The position numbers and the translations under genes are program-made. The notes under the pieces were generated by a model that worked only from the letters and a program-made list of their open reading frames with translations, did not search any database and was not told where the DNA came from. A stretch of 64,000 nucleotides of DNA, from the NCBI RefSeq assembly GCF_900142715.1, contig NZ_FRBX01000006.1:62001-126000 (forward strand). The letters are read 5' to 3'. Position 1 is the first letter of the stretch. The number at the start of each line of letters is the position of its first letter. This document shows, in pieces, positions 41,815-50,310 of this stretch. Source of the DNA: Flavobacterium pectinovorum. Lineage in GTDB: Bacteria; Bacteroidota; Bacteroidia; Flavobacteriales; Flavobacteriaceae.

Positions 41815-42972
41815 TTACTCCGTCCAGGACTTATAATACTTGCCATCATCAAGCCCCATTGCTTCTTCAGTAACCATTAATGGTCTGAAAGTATCAACCA
41901 TAACGGCCAATTCCTGGGTTTCTTTGTGACCAATGCTGCGTTCCATTGCGCCTGGTGCCGGTCCATGCGGAATTCCTTTTGGATGTAAAGTGATATGGCC
42001 CTGCTCGATATTATTACGGCTCATAAAATCGCCATCAACATAATACAAAACTTCGTCAGAATCTATATTGCTGTGATTATAAGGTGCCGGAATTGCTTTC
42101 GGATGATAATCGTAAAGTCTAGGGCAGAATGAACAAACGACAAAAGTGGCCGTTTCAAATGTTTGATGTACCGGAGGCGGTTGGTGAACACGTCCCGTTA
42201 TAGGTTCAAAATTATGAATTGAAAATCCGTATGGGAAATTGTAACCGTCCCAACCCACAACGTCAAAAGGATGAGTGGCATACACCACTTCGTGAATCAT
42301 GCCTTCTTTTTTGATTTTAATTAAAAAATCACCTTTTTCGTCATGTGTTTCCAATTCGTTTGGTAAAATAAAATCACGTTCGCAAAATGGCGAATGCTCT
42401 AAATGCTGACCCGATTGGTTTTTATAACGTTTTGGAGTATAAAAAGGAGAATAAGATTCGACATAAAAAAGTCGGTTTTCTTCCGTTTCAAATTCTATTT
42501 GGTAAATGATGCCTCTCGGAATAATAAGATAATCGCCATATTCAAAAGGAATATTTCCTAACATGGTTCTTAATTTTCCTTTCCCTTTATGGATGAAAAG
42601 CATTTCGTCGGCATCGGCATTTTTGTAGAAATAATTTCGAAGCGATTCTTTTGGAGCGGCCAATCCAATAATACAATCTTTATTGACCATCATGGCTTTT
42701 CGGCTGTCGAGAAAATCATTCTCCGGTTTCAATTCAAAACCTTTAAATAGTAATGATTTTATATTTTTTCCGATTGCAATTTTTGGTTCAACCGAATAAG
42801 AGTTTAAAATTTCTTTAACCTGAGTTGGTCTGTGAACATGATATGATAATGACGAATGTCCGTGAAAACCTTCGGTTCCAAACAGTTGTTCGTAATAAAA
42901 ACCTCCGTTAGGTTTTTCGAATTGTGTGTGTCTTTTTTGAGGGAAATCTCCAAGTTTATGATATAATGGCAT
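41815..42972 (-). CDS. hmgA: Homogentisate 1,2-dioxygenase
   Basis: HmgA cleaves the ring of homogentisate to maleylacetoacetate, the step after HppD. The 385-residue cupin protein begins MPLYHKLGDFPQKRHTQFEKP, as in Bacteroidetes members. The iron site is in the C-terminal cupin: NFEPITGRVHQPPPVHQTFE, SDEVLYYVDGDF and HPKGIPHGPAPGAME supply the His and Glu ligands. Fumarylacetoacetase is not in the window. A palindrome at 43230-43249 overlapping a promoter upstream may regulate it. The word array and S23 gene separate it from hppD. Confidence 0.95.
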   Translation of the reverse strand: MPLYHKLGDFPQKRHTQFEKPNGGFYYEQLFGTEGFHGHSSLSYHVHRPTQVKEILNSYSVEPKIAIGKNIKSLLFKGFELKPENDFLDSRKAMMVNKDCIIGLAAPKESLRNYFYKNADADEMLFIHKGKGKLRTMLGNIPFEYGDYLIIPRGIIYQIEFETEENRLFYVESYSPFYTPKRYKNQSGQHLEHSPFCERDFILPNELETHDEKGDFLIKIKKEGMIHEVVYATHPFDVVGWDGYNFPYGFSIHNFEPITGRVHQPPPVHQTFETATFVVCSFCPRLYDYHPKAIPAPYNHSNIDSDEVLYYVDGDFMSRNNIEQGHITLHPKGIPHGPAPGAMERSIGHKETQELAVMVDTFRPLMVTEEAMGLDDGKYYKSWTE

Positions 42973-43229
42973 GGCTTTTCAATTAGATAATTTGTAAATT
43001 AGATAATTCGAAAAAGGTGAATTGTGTGAACAGATAATCAGATCAATTTATTATTGACTAATCATCTCAATTCGTTGGTTTCACTCAGGATTTCTCTTGA
43101 TGAGGAATTGAAGATATTCTAATAAACCTGTCCATTTTGTTTTCATTATAACAAATGTCGTAATTTTTATTGATTTAAATTATAAATCATATCATTTAAT
43201 AACCGCAAATTAATCTAAAATTTTTGACA

Positions 43230-43249
43230 TTACAACGATATAGTTGTAA
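43230..43249. promoter_or_regulatory. Operator-like palindrome upstream of hmgA
   Basis: TTACAAC and GTTGTAA arms flank a 6-base centre. On the minus strand the GTTG in the arm provides a -33 TTG, followed after 19 bases by TTAATTTG, which is one mismatch from the -7 consensus. The leader to hmgA would be about 225 bases. Confidence 0.45.
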
Positions 43250-43296
43250 AATAATTCAATTTTTTCTCAATTAAAGCAAATTTGAAAAGCAAAAAA

Positions 43297-43445
43297 TTTA
43301 ACCGCAAAGTCCGCAAAGTTTTTTACTATTAGATTTTATAAAGAAGGGAAAGCTCGCAAAGCTTTGTATTGATTTAGCTTTGCGAGCTTTGCATTTTGAC
43401 AAAACTTAAAATATTTTAAAAAACTTTGCGGACTTTGCGGTTAAA
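43297..43445. repeat. Nested 28-bp and 15-bp perfect inverted repeats
   Basis: The segment 43297-43324 (tttaaccgcaaagtccgc...) is the exact complement of 43418-43445. Inside it AAAGCTCGCAAAGCT (43349-43363) is the exact complement of 43376-43390. The result is a 150-base hairpin built of gcaaag words. No ORF is found in this 509-base gap, which otherwise holds the hmgA promoter region. Confidence 0.85.
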
Positions 43446-43481
43446 TAATTACGTTTTTCCACAACATTTAAAGAATTGAGA

Positions 43482-45758
43482 TTAGAACAAAAATCCGATA
43501 CTAAACCAGGTAAAACTTTTTGACATTTCCGGCGACCACGAATGCTTAATTTCGATTGGTCCTATAATTGTTTCAAGTCCGTAGCCTATAGCATAACCAG
43601 AATATTTTGGCATAGAAACCCAATCAACAGTCGTAAAAATATCATCACCAAGATTAGCATAATTAGCAGAAATATTAACGTGATTTTTTTTCAATATTTC
43701 ATAATCAAGCGTCAATGCTGTTTTTATATAACTGTTTCCGGCAATACTTAAAAAATCATATCCGTAGAAATAATTAAAATTGTTGATCTTATTATATCCA
43801 TATCCACCCAAAATATAATCAAAAAAAGGAACGCTGTCACTGCCAATATTAAATCCGGCATCGGCTTCGATTTTAAAAGTAGCTTTTTTAAATAATCTGT
43901 CAACAAAAGCAATTTCTGCCTTTGCTGTAGAAAAAGGTTTGAATTTTCGTGTATAATCTGAAGATGCCAAATAGGTTTGCACATCTGTAGAAAAATATAT
44001 TCCCGAGTGAGGGAAACTTTTATTATCTAAAGAGTCATATTTTAAATATCCAAAAACACTAAAATAACTGCTTTTTTCGATGATGTTATCTTCATTAGAA
44101 AGTGTTGGCGAATTTATTTTCAAGTATTTATATTCAAACCCGCCGCCCATTAAAAATTTTTGTACAAAAATAGTTTGAAAATAAGCCTGATTCGTAACGT
44201 CCATAAAGTCAACGTTAATTAAATTTCCTGGACTTTCTGTAATTAAGCTGCTGAAACTATTGGTCACATTTCGATTAAATTGATTTAATCTCGAACGAAA
44301 TCCAAAACTTATATTAAAACCATTTTCAACATAATAATTAAGATCATATCTAAAATTATCCCCTAAAATAATGTCTAAAGAAGTTACATCATTTTTTAAG
44401 AATGTTTTTTTATGTGTAAGATTTAATAAAATTCCGCTTTTATAAAGTCCATCATAATGCAAGCCCAATTTCAAATACGTTTGCGTTGGATTTTCTCTTA
44501 ATACTAAATCTAAATCATCCTCATTTCCATTTGGTTGTAAACAATAAGAAATCGCACTAAAGTTTTGTGTTGCATCCAGATTATTCATTCCGGCTTTTAA
44601 ATCATCATAAGTAATAGTACTTTCGGGTTTAAAACGAAGTTTCCCGCGAATATATTCTTTAGTATAATTATCTAATTTATCGCTGTTTATTTTTTTAATT
44701 TGAATAGTATCAGAGCTTATTTTTAGCTTTGGTTTTTTATAAAAAGTAGTTTCGTTTGTCAGGGCTTTGATTTTTTCGTAAACAGCAAAAGCAGCTTCTT
44801 CACCTTTTCTTATTATTTCTTCACCTTTATCAAATGAAATTACGCCATAATCACGAATGTCGGGTTTTATGTAAACATCTGTGTCTTTGATTTTCTTTTT
44901 CATTTTGTCAATCGACTGAAGATTGGTGATTTGTACCAAAATTCTGGTTGCATTTTTCAGGCTTTTTCGGTTCAGTAAATCATCCTGAACATCAACACCA
45001 ATTATAATGTCTGCACCAAGATTACGAACTTCTTTTATAGGATAATTATTAACCACGCCACCATCAACCAATAATTTTCCGTCGATTTCTACCGGAGTAA
45101 AAAGGGAAGGAAAAGCCGCACTTGCCATCATTGCCTGAACAAGATTTCCTTTGTTTAATAAAACTTCTTCACCCGTTTCGATGTTTGTACCAATACATAA
45201 AAACGGAGTTGGTAATTTGTTAAAATCGCGAACATGCCTAACATTGCGGGTTAAACTGCTTAATAAATTATAATTGTACATTCCCTTTGAGAGTGCTTCG
45301 GGAATACCGACTCTGAAATTACTGAAAGGCAAAACAATGGCATACAATTCATCATTTTTTTTGCCATAAAAGTTTTTAGACGAGCGCGGAATATAATCGT
45401 TTATCAATTCGTCAAAATTCGTTTTTTTGAAAATAGAATCAATTTGAGAGGCGTTGTAGCCAGAAGCATAAAGTCCGCCAATTATAGACCCCATACTGGT
45501 TCCGCCAATATAATCGATTTTGATTCCGGCTTCTTCCAAAACTTTTAAAACTCCAATATGTGCAAATCCTTTGGCACCTCCACCACTTAAAACCAAACCT
45601 ATTTTGGGTCTTTTTACGCTGTCTTGTTGTTCCTGCGAAAATATTTGTTGCGAATTAAAAAATAAAAATGCGAGAACTACCAACTGAACAAACCAGTTGG
45701 AAATGGAAAAAAATTGTTTTGAACAAGTATTCGTAATGTACAGCTGAATTGGGCGCAT
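43482..45758 (-). CDS. Patatin-like phospholipase with outer-membrane barrel
   Basis: This 758-residue protein has an N-terminal export segment (hydrophobic about 20-42), a patatin domain (about 52-260), a POTRA-like region (about 345-430) and a C-terminal Omp85-type barrel ending in a phenylalanine-rich strand. The catalytic dyad is visible as GGTSMG (S88) and VDGGVVNNYP (Asp), and the oxyanion loop is SGGGAKGF. This is the layout of type Vd (PlpD-like) proteins, but in Bacteroidetes the patatin probably stays cell-attached. It lies 9 bases past uvrC on the same strand. Confidence 0.93.
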   Translation of the reverse strand: MRPIQLYITNTCSKQFFSISNWFVQLVVLAFLFFNSQQIFSQEQQDSVKRPKIGLVLSGGGAKGFAHIGVLKVLEEAGIKIDYIGGTSMGSIIGGLYASGYNASQIDSIFKKTNFDELINDYIPRSSKNFYGKKNDELYAIVLPFSNFRVGIPEALSKGMYNYNLLSSLTRNVRHVRDFNKLPTPFLCIGTNIETGEEVLLNKGNLVQAMMASAAFPSLFTPVEIDGKLLVDGGVVNNYPIKEVRNLGADIIIGVDVQDDLLNRKSLKNATRILVQITNLQSIDKMKKKIKDTDVYIKPDIRDYGVISFDKGEEIIRKGEEAAFAVYEKIKALTNETTFYKKPKLKISSDTIQIKKINSDKLDNYTKEYIRGKLRFKPESTITYDDLKAGMNNLDATQNFSAISYCLQPNGNEDDLDLVLRENPTQTYLKLGLHYDGLYKSGILLNLTHKKTFLKNDVTSLDIILGDNFRYDLNYYVENGFNISFGFRSRLNQFNRNVTNSFSSLITESPGNLINVDFMDVTNQAYFQTIFVQKFLMGGGFEYKYLKINSPTLSNEDNIIEKSSYFSVFGYLKYDSLDNKSFPHSGIYFSTDVQTYLASSDYTRKFKPFSTAKAEIAFVDRLFKKATFKIEADAGFNIGSDSVPFFDYILGGYGYNKINNFNYFYGYDFLSIAGNSYIKTALTLDYEILKKNHVNISANYANLGDDIFTTVDWVSMPKYSGYAIGYGLETIIGPIEIKHSWSPEMSKSFTWFSIGFLF

Positions 45759-45767
45759 AAGAAATAA

Positions 45768-47561
45768 CTAGTTGGTTTTGTAAAAGTCGACAATTTTTTT
45801 GGCTTTTGATACTCCTACAACGTCAGATATTTCTTTTTCGGTAGCCAATTTTAATCTTTTAACACTTTTGAAATGTTGTATTAACGTAAGCATAGTTTTT
45901 TCGCCAATGCCCGGTATGCTTTCTACAGAAGAATTGAGCGCGGCTTTGCTTCGTTTGTCACGATGAAACGTGATTCCGAAACGGTGCGCTTCGTTTCTTA
46001 ACTGCTGAATTACTTTTAACGTTTCAGACTTTTTATCCAAATATAACGGAATGGAATCTCCCGGGTAAAATAATTCTTCGAGACGTTTTGCAATTCCGAT
46101 AATGGCAATTTTTCCTCTTAATCCTAAATCGTCAATACTTTTTAAAGCAGCAGATAATTGTCCTTTTCCTCCATCGATAATAATCAATTGCGGGAGCGGT
46201 TCATTTTCATCCAGTAATCTTTTGTAACGACGATAAACAATTTCGGTCATCGACGCAAAATCGTCAGGGCCTTCAACGGTTTTTACGTTAAAATGGCGAT
46301 AATCTTTTTTGCTGGCTTTTCCATCTTTAAAAACTACGCAGGCCGCAACGGGATTTGTCCCTTGAATATTTGAGTTATCAAAACATTCAATATGTCTTGG
46401 TTCTACAGGCAAACGCAAATCTTTTTGCATTTGTGCCATAATACGATTTACATGTCGGTCAGGATCTACAATTTGCAATTGTTTGAGTTGTTCAATCCTG
46501 TAAAACTTAGCATTTCTGATTGATAAATCCAGAATTTGTTTTTTATCGCCAAGCTGTGGAACCGTTGTTTTTATTTTTTCTCCCAAATCAATTTCAAACG
46601 GAACAATTACTTCTTTTGATAATAAATTAAAACGTTCGCGCATTTCTATAATCGCCAGTTCTAATAATTCTTCATCGGTTTCGTCCAGTTTTTTCTTGAT
46701 TTCCATGGTATGCGAACGAATGATTGATCCGTGCGAAATCTGTAAAAAGTTCACATAAGCCGCACTTTCATCTGATACAATCGAAAATACGTCAATATTG
46801 GTAATTTTCGGATTTACAATTGTCGACCTCGATTGGTAATTCTCAAGAATTTCTATTTTTTCTTTGATTTTCTGTGCTTCTTCAAAATGTAGATTCTGCG
46901 CATAATCGTTCATCAAACGCTTAAAATCTTTCATGCTTTCTTTAAAATTTCCTTTCAGAATTTCGCGAATAGCGTCAATTTGTCTTTGATAATCTTCAAA
47001 CGATTCATGACCTTCGCAAGGACCTTTGCAATTGCCAATATGATATTCGAGACAAACTTTAAATTTACCCGAATTGATATTCGATTGACTTAAATCGTAA
47101 TTGCAGGTTCTTAACGGATACAATTCTTTGATCAAATCCAGAATTGTATGCACCATTTTGAAATTTGTGTAGGGTCCAAAATATTCAGACCCGTCTTTGA
47201 CCATTCTTCGGGTTAAAAATATTCTCGAAAAAGGTTCTTTTTTAATGCAAATCCACGGGTAACTTTTGTCATCACGCAACAACACATTATAGCGTGGCTG
47301 CAATGTTTTGATCAGGTTGTTTTCTAATAAAAGTGCATCGGTTTCGGTAGGAACAACAATATGTTTTATGGTTACAATTTTTTTAACCAGAACATTTGTC
47401 TTTCGGGTATCATGAATTTTATTAAAATAAGAAGAAACCCTTTTTTTTAGATTTTTGGCTTTGCCAACATACAATATTTTATCGTCTTTATCGTAATATT
47501 GATACACGCCGGGATTGTCCGGCAAGGTTTGTATTTGAAGTTCTAAAGACGGTTTTTGCAT
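45768..47561 (-). CDS. uvrC: Excinuclease ABC subunit C
   Basis: UvrC makes both incisions in nucleotide excision repair after UvrAB locates the lesion. The 597-residue protein has the GIY-YIG domain (PDNPGVYQYYDKDDKILYVGKAKNLKKRV, residues about 14-45), the UVR motif (about 200-235), the RNase H-like 5' nuclease domain (IECFDNSNIQGTNPVAACVVF and IIDGGKGQLSAA) and terminal helix-hairpin-helix units (SIPGIGEKTMLTLIQHFKS). It is divergent from the AstE-like gene and followed closely by the patatin gene. Confidence 0.98.
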   Translation of the reverse strand: MQKPSLELQIQTLPDNPGVYQYYDKDDKILYVGKAKNLKKRVSSYFNKIHDTRKTNVLVKKIVTIKHIVVPTETDALLLENNLIKTLQPRYNVLLRDDKSYPWICIKKEPFSRIFLTRRMVKDGSEYFGPYTNFKMVHTILDLIKELYPLRTCNYDLSQSNINSGKFKVCLEYHIGNCKGPCEGHESFEDYQRQIDAIREILKGNFKESMKDFKRLMNDYAQNLHFEEAQKIKEKIEILENYQSRSTIVNPKITNIDVFSIVSDESAAYVNFLQISHGSIIRSHTMEIKKKLDETDEELLELAIIEMRERFNLLSKEVIVPFEIDLGEKIKTTVPQLGDKKQILDLSIRNAKFYRIEQLKQLQIVDPDRHVNRIMAQMQKDLRLPVEPRHIECFDNSNIQGTNPVAACVVFKDGKASKKDYRHFNVKTVEGPDDFASMTEIVYRRYKRLLDENEPLPQLIIIDGGKGQLSAALKSIDDLGLRGKIAIIGIAKRLEELFYPGDSIPLYLDKKSETLKVIQQLRNEAHRFGITFHRDKRSKAALNSSVESIPGIGEKTMLTLIQHFKSVKRLKLATEKEISDVVGVSKAKKIVDFYKTN

Positions 47562-47697
47562 TCTGTTTTTTGTTTCTGAAGATGTCTGAAAAGCGTTCCA
47601 AAAACCATTCCGATTTTCATTTGAAGCTTAACATTGATTTAGTTCCAAATTTACGAAATCAAAAGAATAATTTCTATATTTAGATTTTATAATTCAT

Positions 47698-48684
47698 ATG
47701 AAAAATAACAAGCCCATGATTATTTTTGGCGAACCGGTTTTGCCAGGAGAACATAAAACAATCAACGTTGAAATTGCCCGATTACACACGACTACAAAAC
47801 TGAATATTCCTATTATTGTACGTCGCTCAAAGCTTGATGGCCCTGTGGTTTTATTCTCTGCAGGAATTCACGGCGACGAAATAAATGGTGTCGAAATTGT
47901 ACGCCAGATTATTAGCAAGAAAATAAATCGACCAATTCGGGGTACCATAATTTGTATTCCGATTATCAATATTTATGGTTTTGTAAATAAATCGCGAGAG
48001 TTTCCTGACGGGCGTGATTTAAATCGTGTTTTTCCGGGAAGTAAAAAAGGTTCGTTAGCAAGTCGTTTTGCGTTTCATATCGTAGCCGAAATTTTACCGA
48101 TTATAGATTACGCAGTCGATTTTCATGCCGGAGGCGCAAGCAGATTTAACGCTCCACAAATCAGAATTACAGAAAACAACAAGGAATTAAAACTTTTGGC
48201 AGATGTTTTTAATGCGCCTTTTACTCTTTATTCTAAAAATATTGGTGGTTCTTTCAGGAATACATCAGAAAAAGCCAATGTGAAAATGTTGCTTTTTGAA
48301 GGTGGAAAATCATTAGACATCAATAATGTTATTGCCAACGAAGGTGTGATGGGAGTGAAGCGTTTGCTGAATTATTTGGGCATGCTTGATCCAATTCAGA
48401 TTGTAGAAGAACCAGAAAGCCCTTCAATTTTTATTAAAAATTCAGTTTGGCTTCGTGCCAAATGTTCCGGTTTATTACACGATTATAATTTGATTGGCAA
48501 GTTTGTCACCAAAGGAACAATTTTAGCGATAATCACAGATCCGTTTGGCAAATTTGAACAAAAAGTAAAAGCGCCGCATGAAGGTTATGTAATCAACGCC
48601 AATCATTCGCCAATTGTGTATGAAGGCGATGCGATTTATCATATTTCTAAAAATAATCCAGGAGAAGAAGATGCCGACGAATAA
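47698..48684 (+). CDS. Succinylglutamate desuccinylase/aspartoacylase family protein
   Basis: This 328-residue zinc-dependent deacylase-like protein belongs to the M14-related AstE/AspA superfamily. Zinc ligands are in GIHGDEINGVEIV (H and E) and VDFHAGG (H), and the RDLNRVFPGS loop binds the substrate carboxylate. The C-terminal beta domain (about 245-328) resembles the lipoyl-like extension of the family. The amide substrate is unknown, and no arginine-catabolism genes are near. Its last 14 bases overlap the 5-FTHF cyclo-ligase gene. Confidence 0.9.
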   Translation: MKNNKPMIIFGEPVLPGEHKTINVEIARLHTTTKLNIPIIVRRSKLDGPVVLFSAGIHGDEINGVEIVRQIISKKINRPIRGTIICIPIINIYGFVNKSREFPDGRDLNRVFPGSKKGSLASRFAFHIVAEILPIIDYAVDFHAGGASRFNAPQIRITENNKELKLLADVFNAPFTLYSKNIGGSFRNTSEKANVKMLLFEGGKSLDINNVIANEGVMGVKRLLNYLGMLDPIQIVEEPESPSIFIKNSVWLRAKCSGLLHDYNLIGKFVTKGTILAIITDPFGKFEQKVKAPHEGYVINANHSPIVYEGDAIYHISKNNPGEEDADE

Positions 48685-49240
48685 AAAAGAACTACGATTA
48701 CATTATAAAAGTCTTCGGGCAGCACTTTCGCTTGACGAAATTGAAGAAAAAAGTCTGGCTGTAGCCAATGAATTACTGCAATTGCCAATTTGGGATAAAA
48801 CCTATTATCACGTTTTTTTACCGATAGAAGAACAAAAAGAAGTCAATACAGAATATATTTTGCATTTGCTTTCCGGAAAAGATAAAGAAATCGTTATCTC
48901 AAAAAGTGATTTTGAAACCAGAAAAATGTCTCACTTTTTATTGACAGATAATACCAAAATTAAAAAAAACGAATACAATATTCCCGAACCTGTAAATGGT
49001 TTGCCGGTTCCGTCTGAAACTATTGAAGTAGTTTTTGTACCACTTTTAGCTTTTGATATTTTTGGAAACCGAATTGGTTACGGAAAAGGTTTTTACGATA
49101 AATTTTTAGCAGAATGCAAACCTGAAACCATCAAAATTGGTCTTTCATTTTTTGAAGCCGTAAACCAAATCGATGATGTTTTTGAATCTGATGTAAAATT
49201 GGATTATTGTGTTACGCCTGAGAAAATATATACATTTTAA
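48671..49240 (+). CDS. 5-Formyltetrahydrofolate cyclo-ligase
   Basis: This enzyme uses ATP to convert 5-formyltetrahydrofolate to 5,10-methenyltetrahydrofolate, recovering an inhibitory folate. The frame opens at 48614, but ATG 48671 (MPTNKKELRLHYKSLRAAL) fits the family N-terminus and gives 189 residues. The signature near the C-terminus is FVPLLAFDIFGNRIGYGKGFYDKFL with the phosphate-binding GYGKGFYD. It overlaps the upstream deacylase gene by 14 bases, so they are coupled. Confidence 0.93.
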   Translation: MPTNKKELRLHYKSLRAALSLDEIEEKSLAVANELLQLPIWDKTYYHVFLPIEEQKEVNTEYILHLLSGKDKEIVISKSDFETRKMSHFLLTDNTKIKKNEYNIPEPVNGLPVPSETIEVVFVPLLAFDIFGNRIGYGKGFYDKFLAECKPETIKIGLSFFEAVNQIDDVFESDVKLDYCVTPEKIYTF

Positions 49241-49259
49241 ATTTTCACCATATTGTTTT

Positions 49260-49336
49260 GTAGAGACGCACAGCAGTGCGTCTAACATCCAGCATATCGA
49301 CAAACCTTGCGTAGACGCACTGCTGTGCGTCTCTAC
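49260..49336. repeat. GTAGAGACGCAC repeat, two facing copies
   Basis: The 25-base segment 49260-49284 is an exact complement of 49312-49336. Each arm is itself a hairpin, GACGCAC-agca-GTGCGTC. A third copy lies at 62906-62932. The sequence is far more GC-rich than its surroundings. Confidence 0.88.
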
Positions 49337-49368
49337 GATATAGATGGTCTAATAAAGAATCAAAAAAT

Positions 49369-49420
49369 AAAAAAATCCCAAATTCCAATTGTTACTAACT
49401 TGGAATTTGGGATTTTTTTT
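49369..49420. terminator. Bidirectional terminator
   Basis: The arm aaaatcccaaattccaa (to 49388) pairs with ttggaatttgggatttt (from 49400), flanked by A and T runs. It lies between the convergent cyclo-ligase gene and batE. Confidence 0.88.
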
Positions 49421-49438
49421 ATTGAATTTTAAATTTTT

Positions 49439-50185
49439 TTATTTTACTTCTTTAATTGTCAAAGAATCAATCCAGCCTTCAGTTCCGTCTGTTAATTCTA
49501 TTTTTTTCCATTGGCCTAAAGTTTCTGTAACGTAAACTTTTGCTCCTTCGTGTAATAAGAAAATAGCTGATCCTGCTTTTTGAGGTTCGCTTCTTACTTC
49601 GCTAACTTCAGCAAAAACAATTGCGGGGCGATCATTATCATAATGGTCTTTTTCAGATATTCCAGATGCTATGCTTAATAGTAAAGCAACCAAAAGGACA
49701 AACATTCCGATGAAATAAATTCTTTTTGAAACCGTAAGCTGAGAAAAATAATAACCAATAAAACTTAGCAAGAAAGCAAAAGCAATTCCAACCGAAATTA
49801 CCGCCCAGGTATTATAGGTAAAAATACCGGTAAAATTCTGAATCAGTTTTGCGAAACCTACTTTTGGAACTTCTTTTATTTCGTCAATAGTTAGTTTTTT
49901 TGCAAATTTTAAGTTGTTTAAAATTTCAGCATCATTTGGTTTTAAAACCAAAGCTTTCTCATAATTGTAAATAGAAGGTGCTACTTTGTTCAGTTTATAA
50001 TAAGAATTGGCCAAATTAAAATACAACTCTGCAGATTGCTGTTTGTCTTCTTTAATAACGCTTTCGTACTCCTGAACCGCTTCCTTATATTGCGCTTTTT
50101 GGTAAAAAGCATTCCCTTTTTCAAAGCCGTTTTGAGCAAAGAAAACCTGAGAGATTAATAAAAAGAGATATAATATATTTTTCAT
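49439..50185 (-). CDS. batE: BatE: TPR and SH3-like membrane protein
   Basis: This 248-residue protein ends the Bat operon. It has a signal peptide (ending VFFAQ), two or three TPR units (about 22-95, with LYFNLANSYYKLNK), two transmembrane helices (about 125-145 and 155-172) and a C-terminal bacterial SH3-like domain (VFAEVSEVRSEPQKAGSAIFLLHEGAKVYV). Bat proteins are envelope components linked to aerotolerance and stress survival. Their exact mechanism is unsettled. A 125-base word-rich spacer separates it from batD. Confidence 0.88.
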   Translation of the reverse strand: MKNILYLFLLISQVFFAQNGFEKGNAFYQKAQYKEAVQEYESVIKEDKQQSAELYFNLANSYYKLNKVAPSIYNYEKALVLKPNDAEILNNLKFAKKLTIDEIKEVPKVGFAKLIQNFTGIFTYNTWAVISVGIAFAFLLSFIGYYFSQLTVSKRIYFIGMFVLLVALLLSIASGISEKDHYDNDRPAIVFAEVSEVRSEPQKAGSAIFLLHEGAKVYVTETLGQWKKIELTDGTEGWIDSLTIKEVK

Positions 50186-50310
50186 TTTCTAAATATGTAA
50201 AAGATTTTAAACTTTGCGAACTTAAAATCAACGCAATCAAAATCACTTTTCTTAGCGCACTTTGCGGTAAAATTAACTTCGCGGTAAAAACTAAATTTGC
50301 GGTTAAAAAC

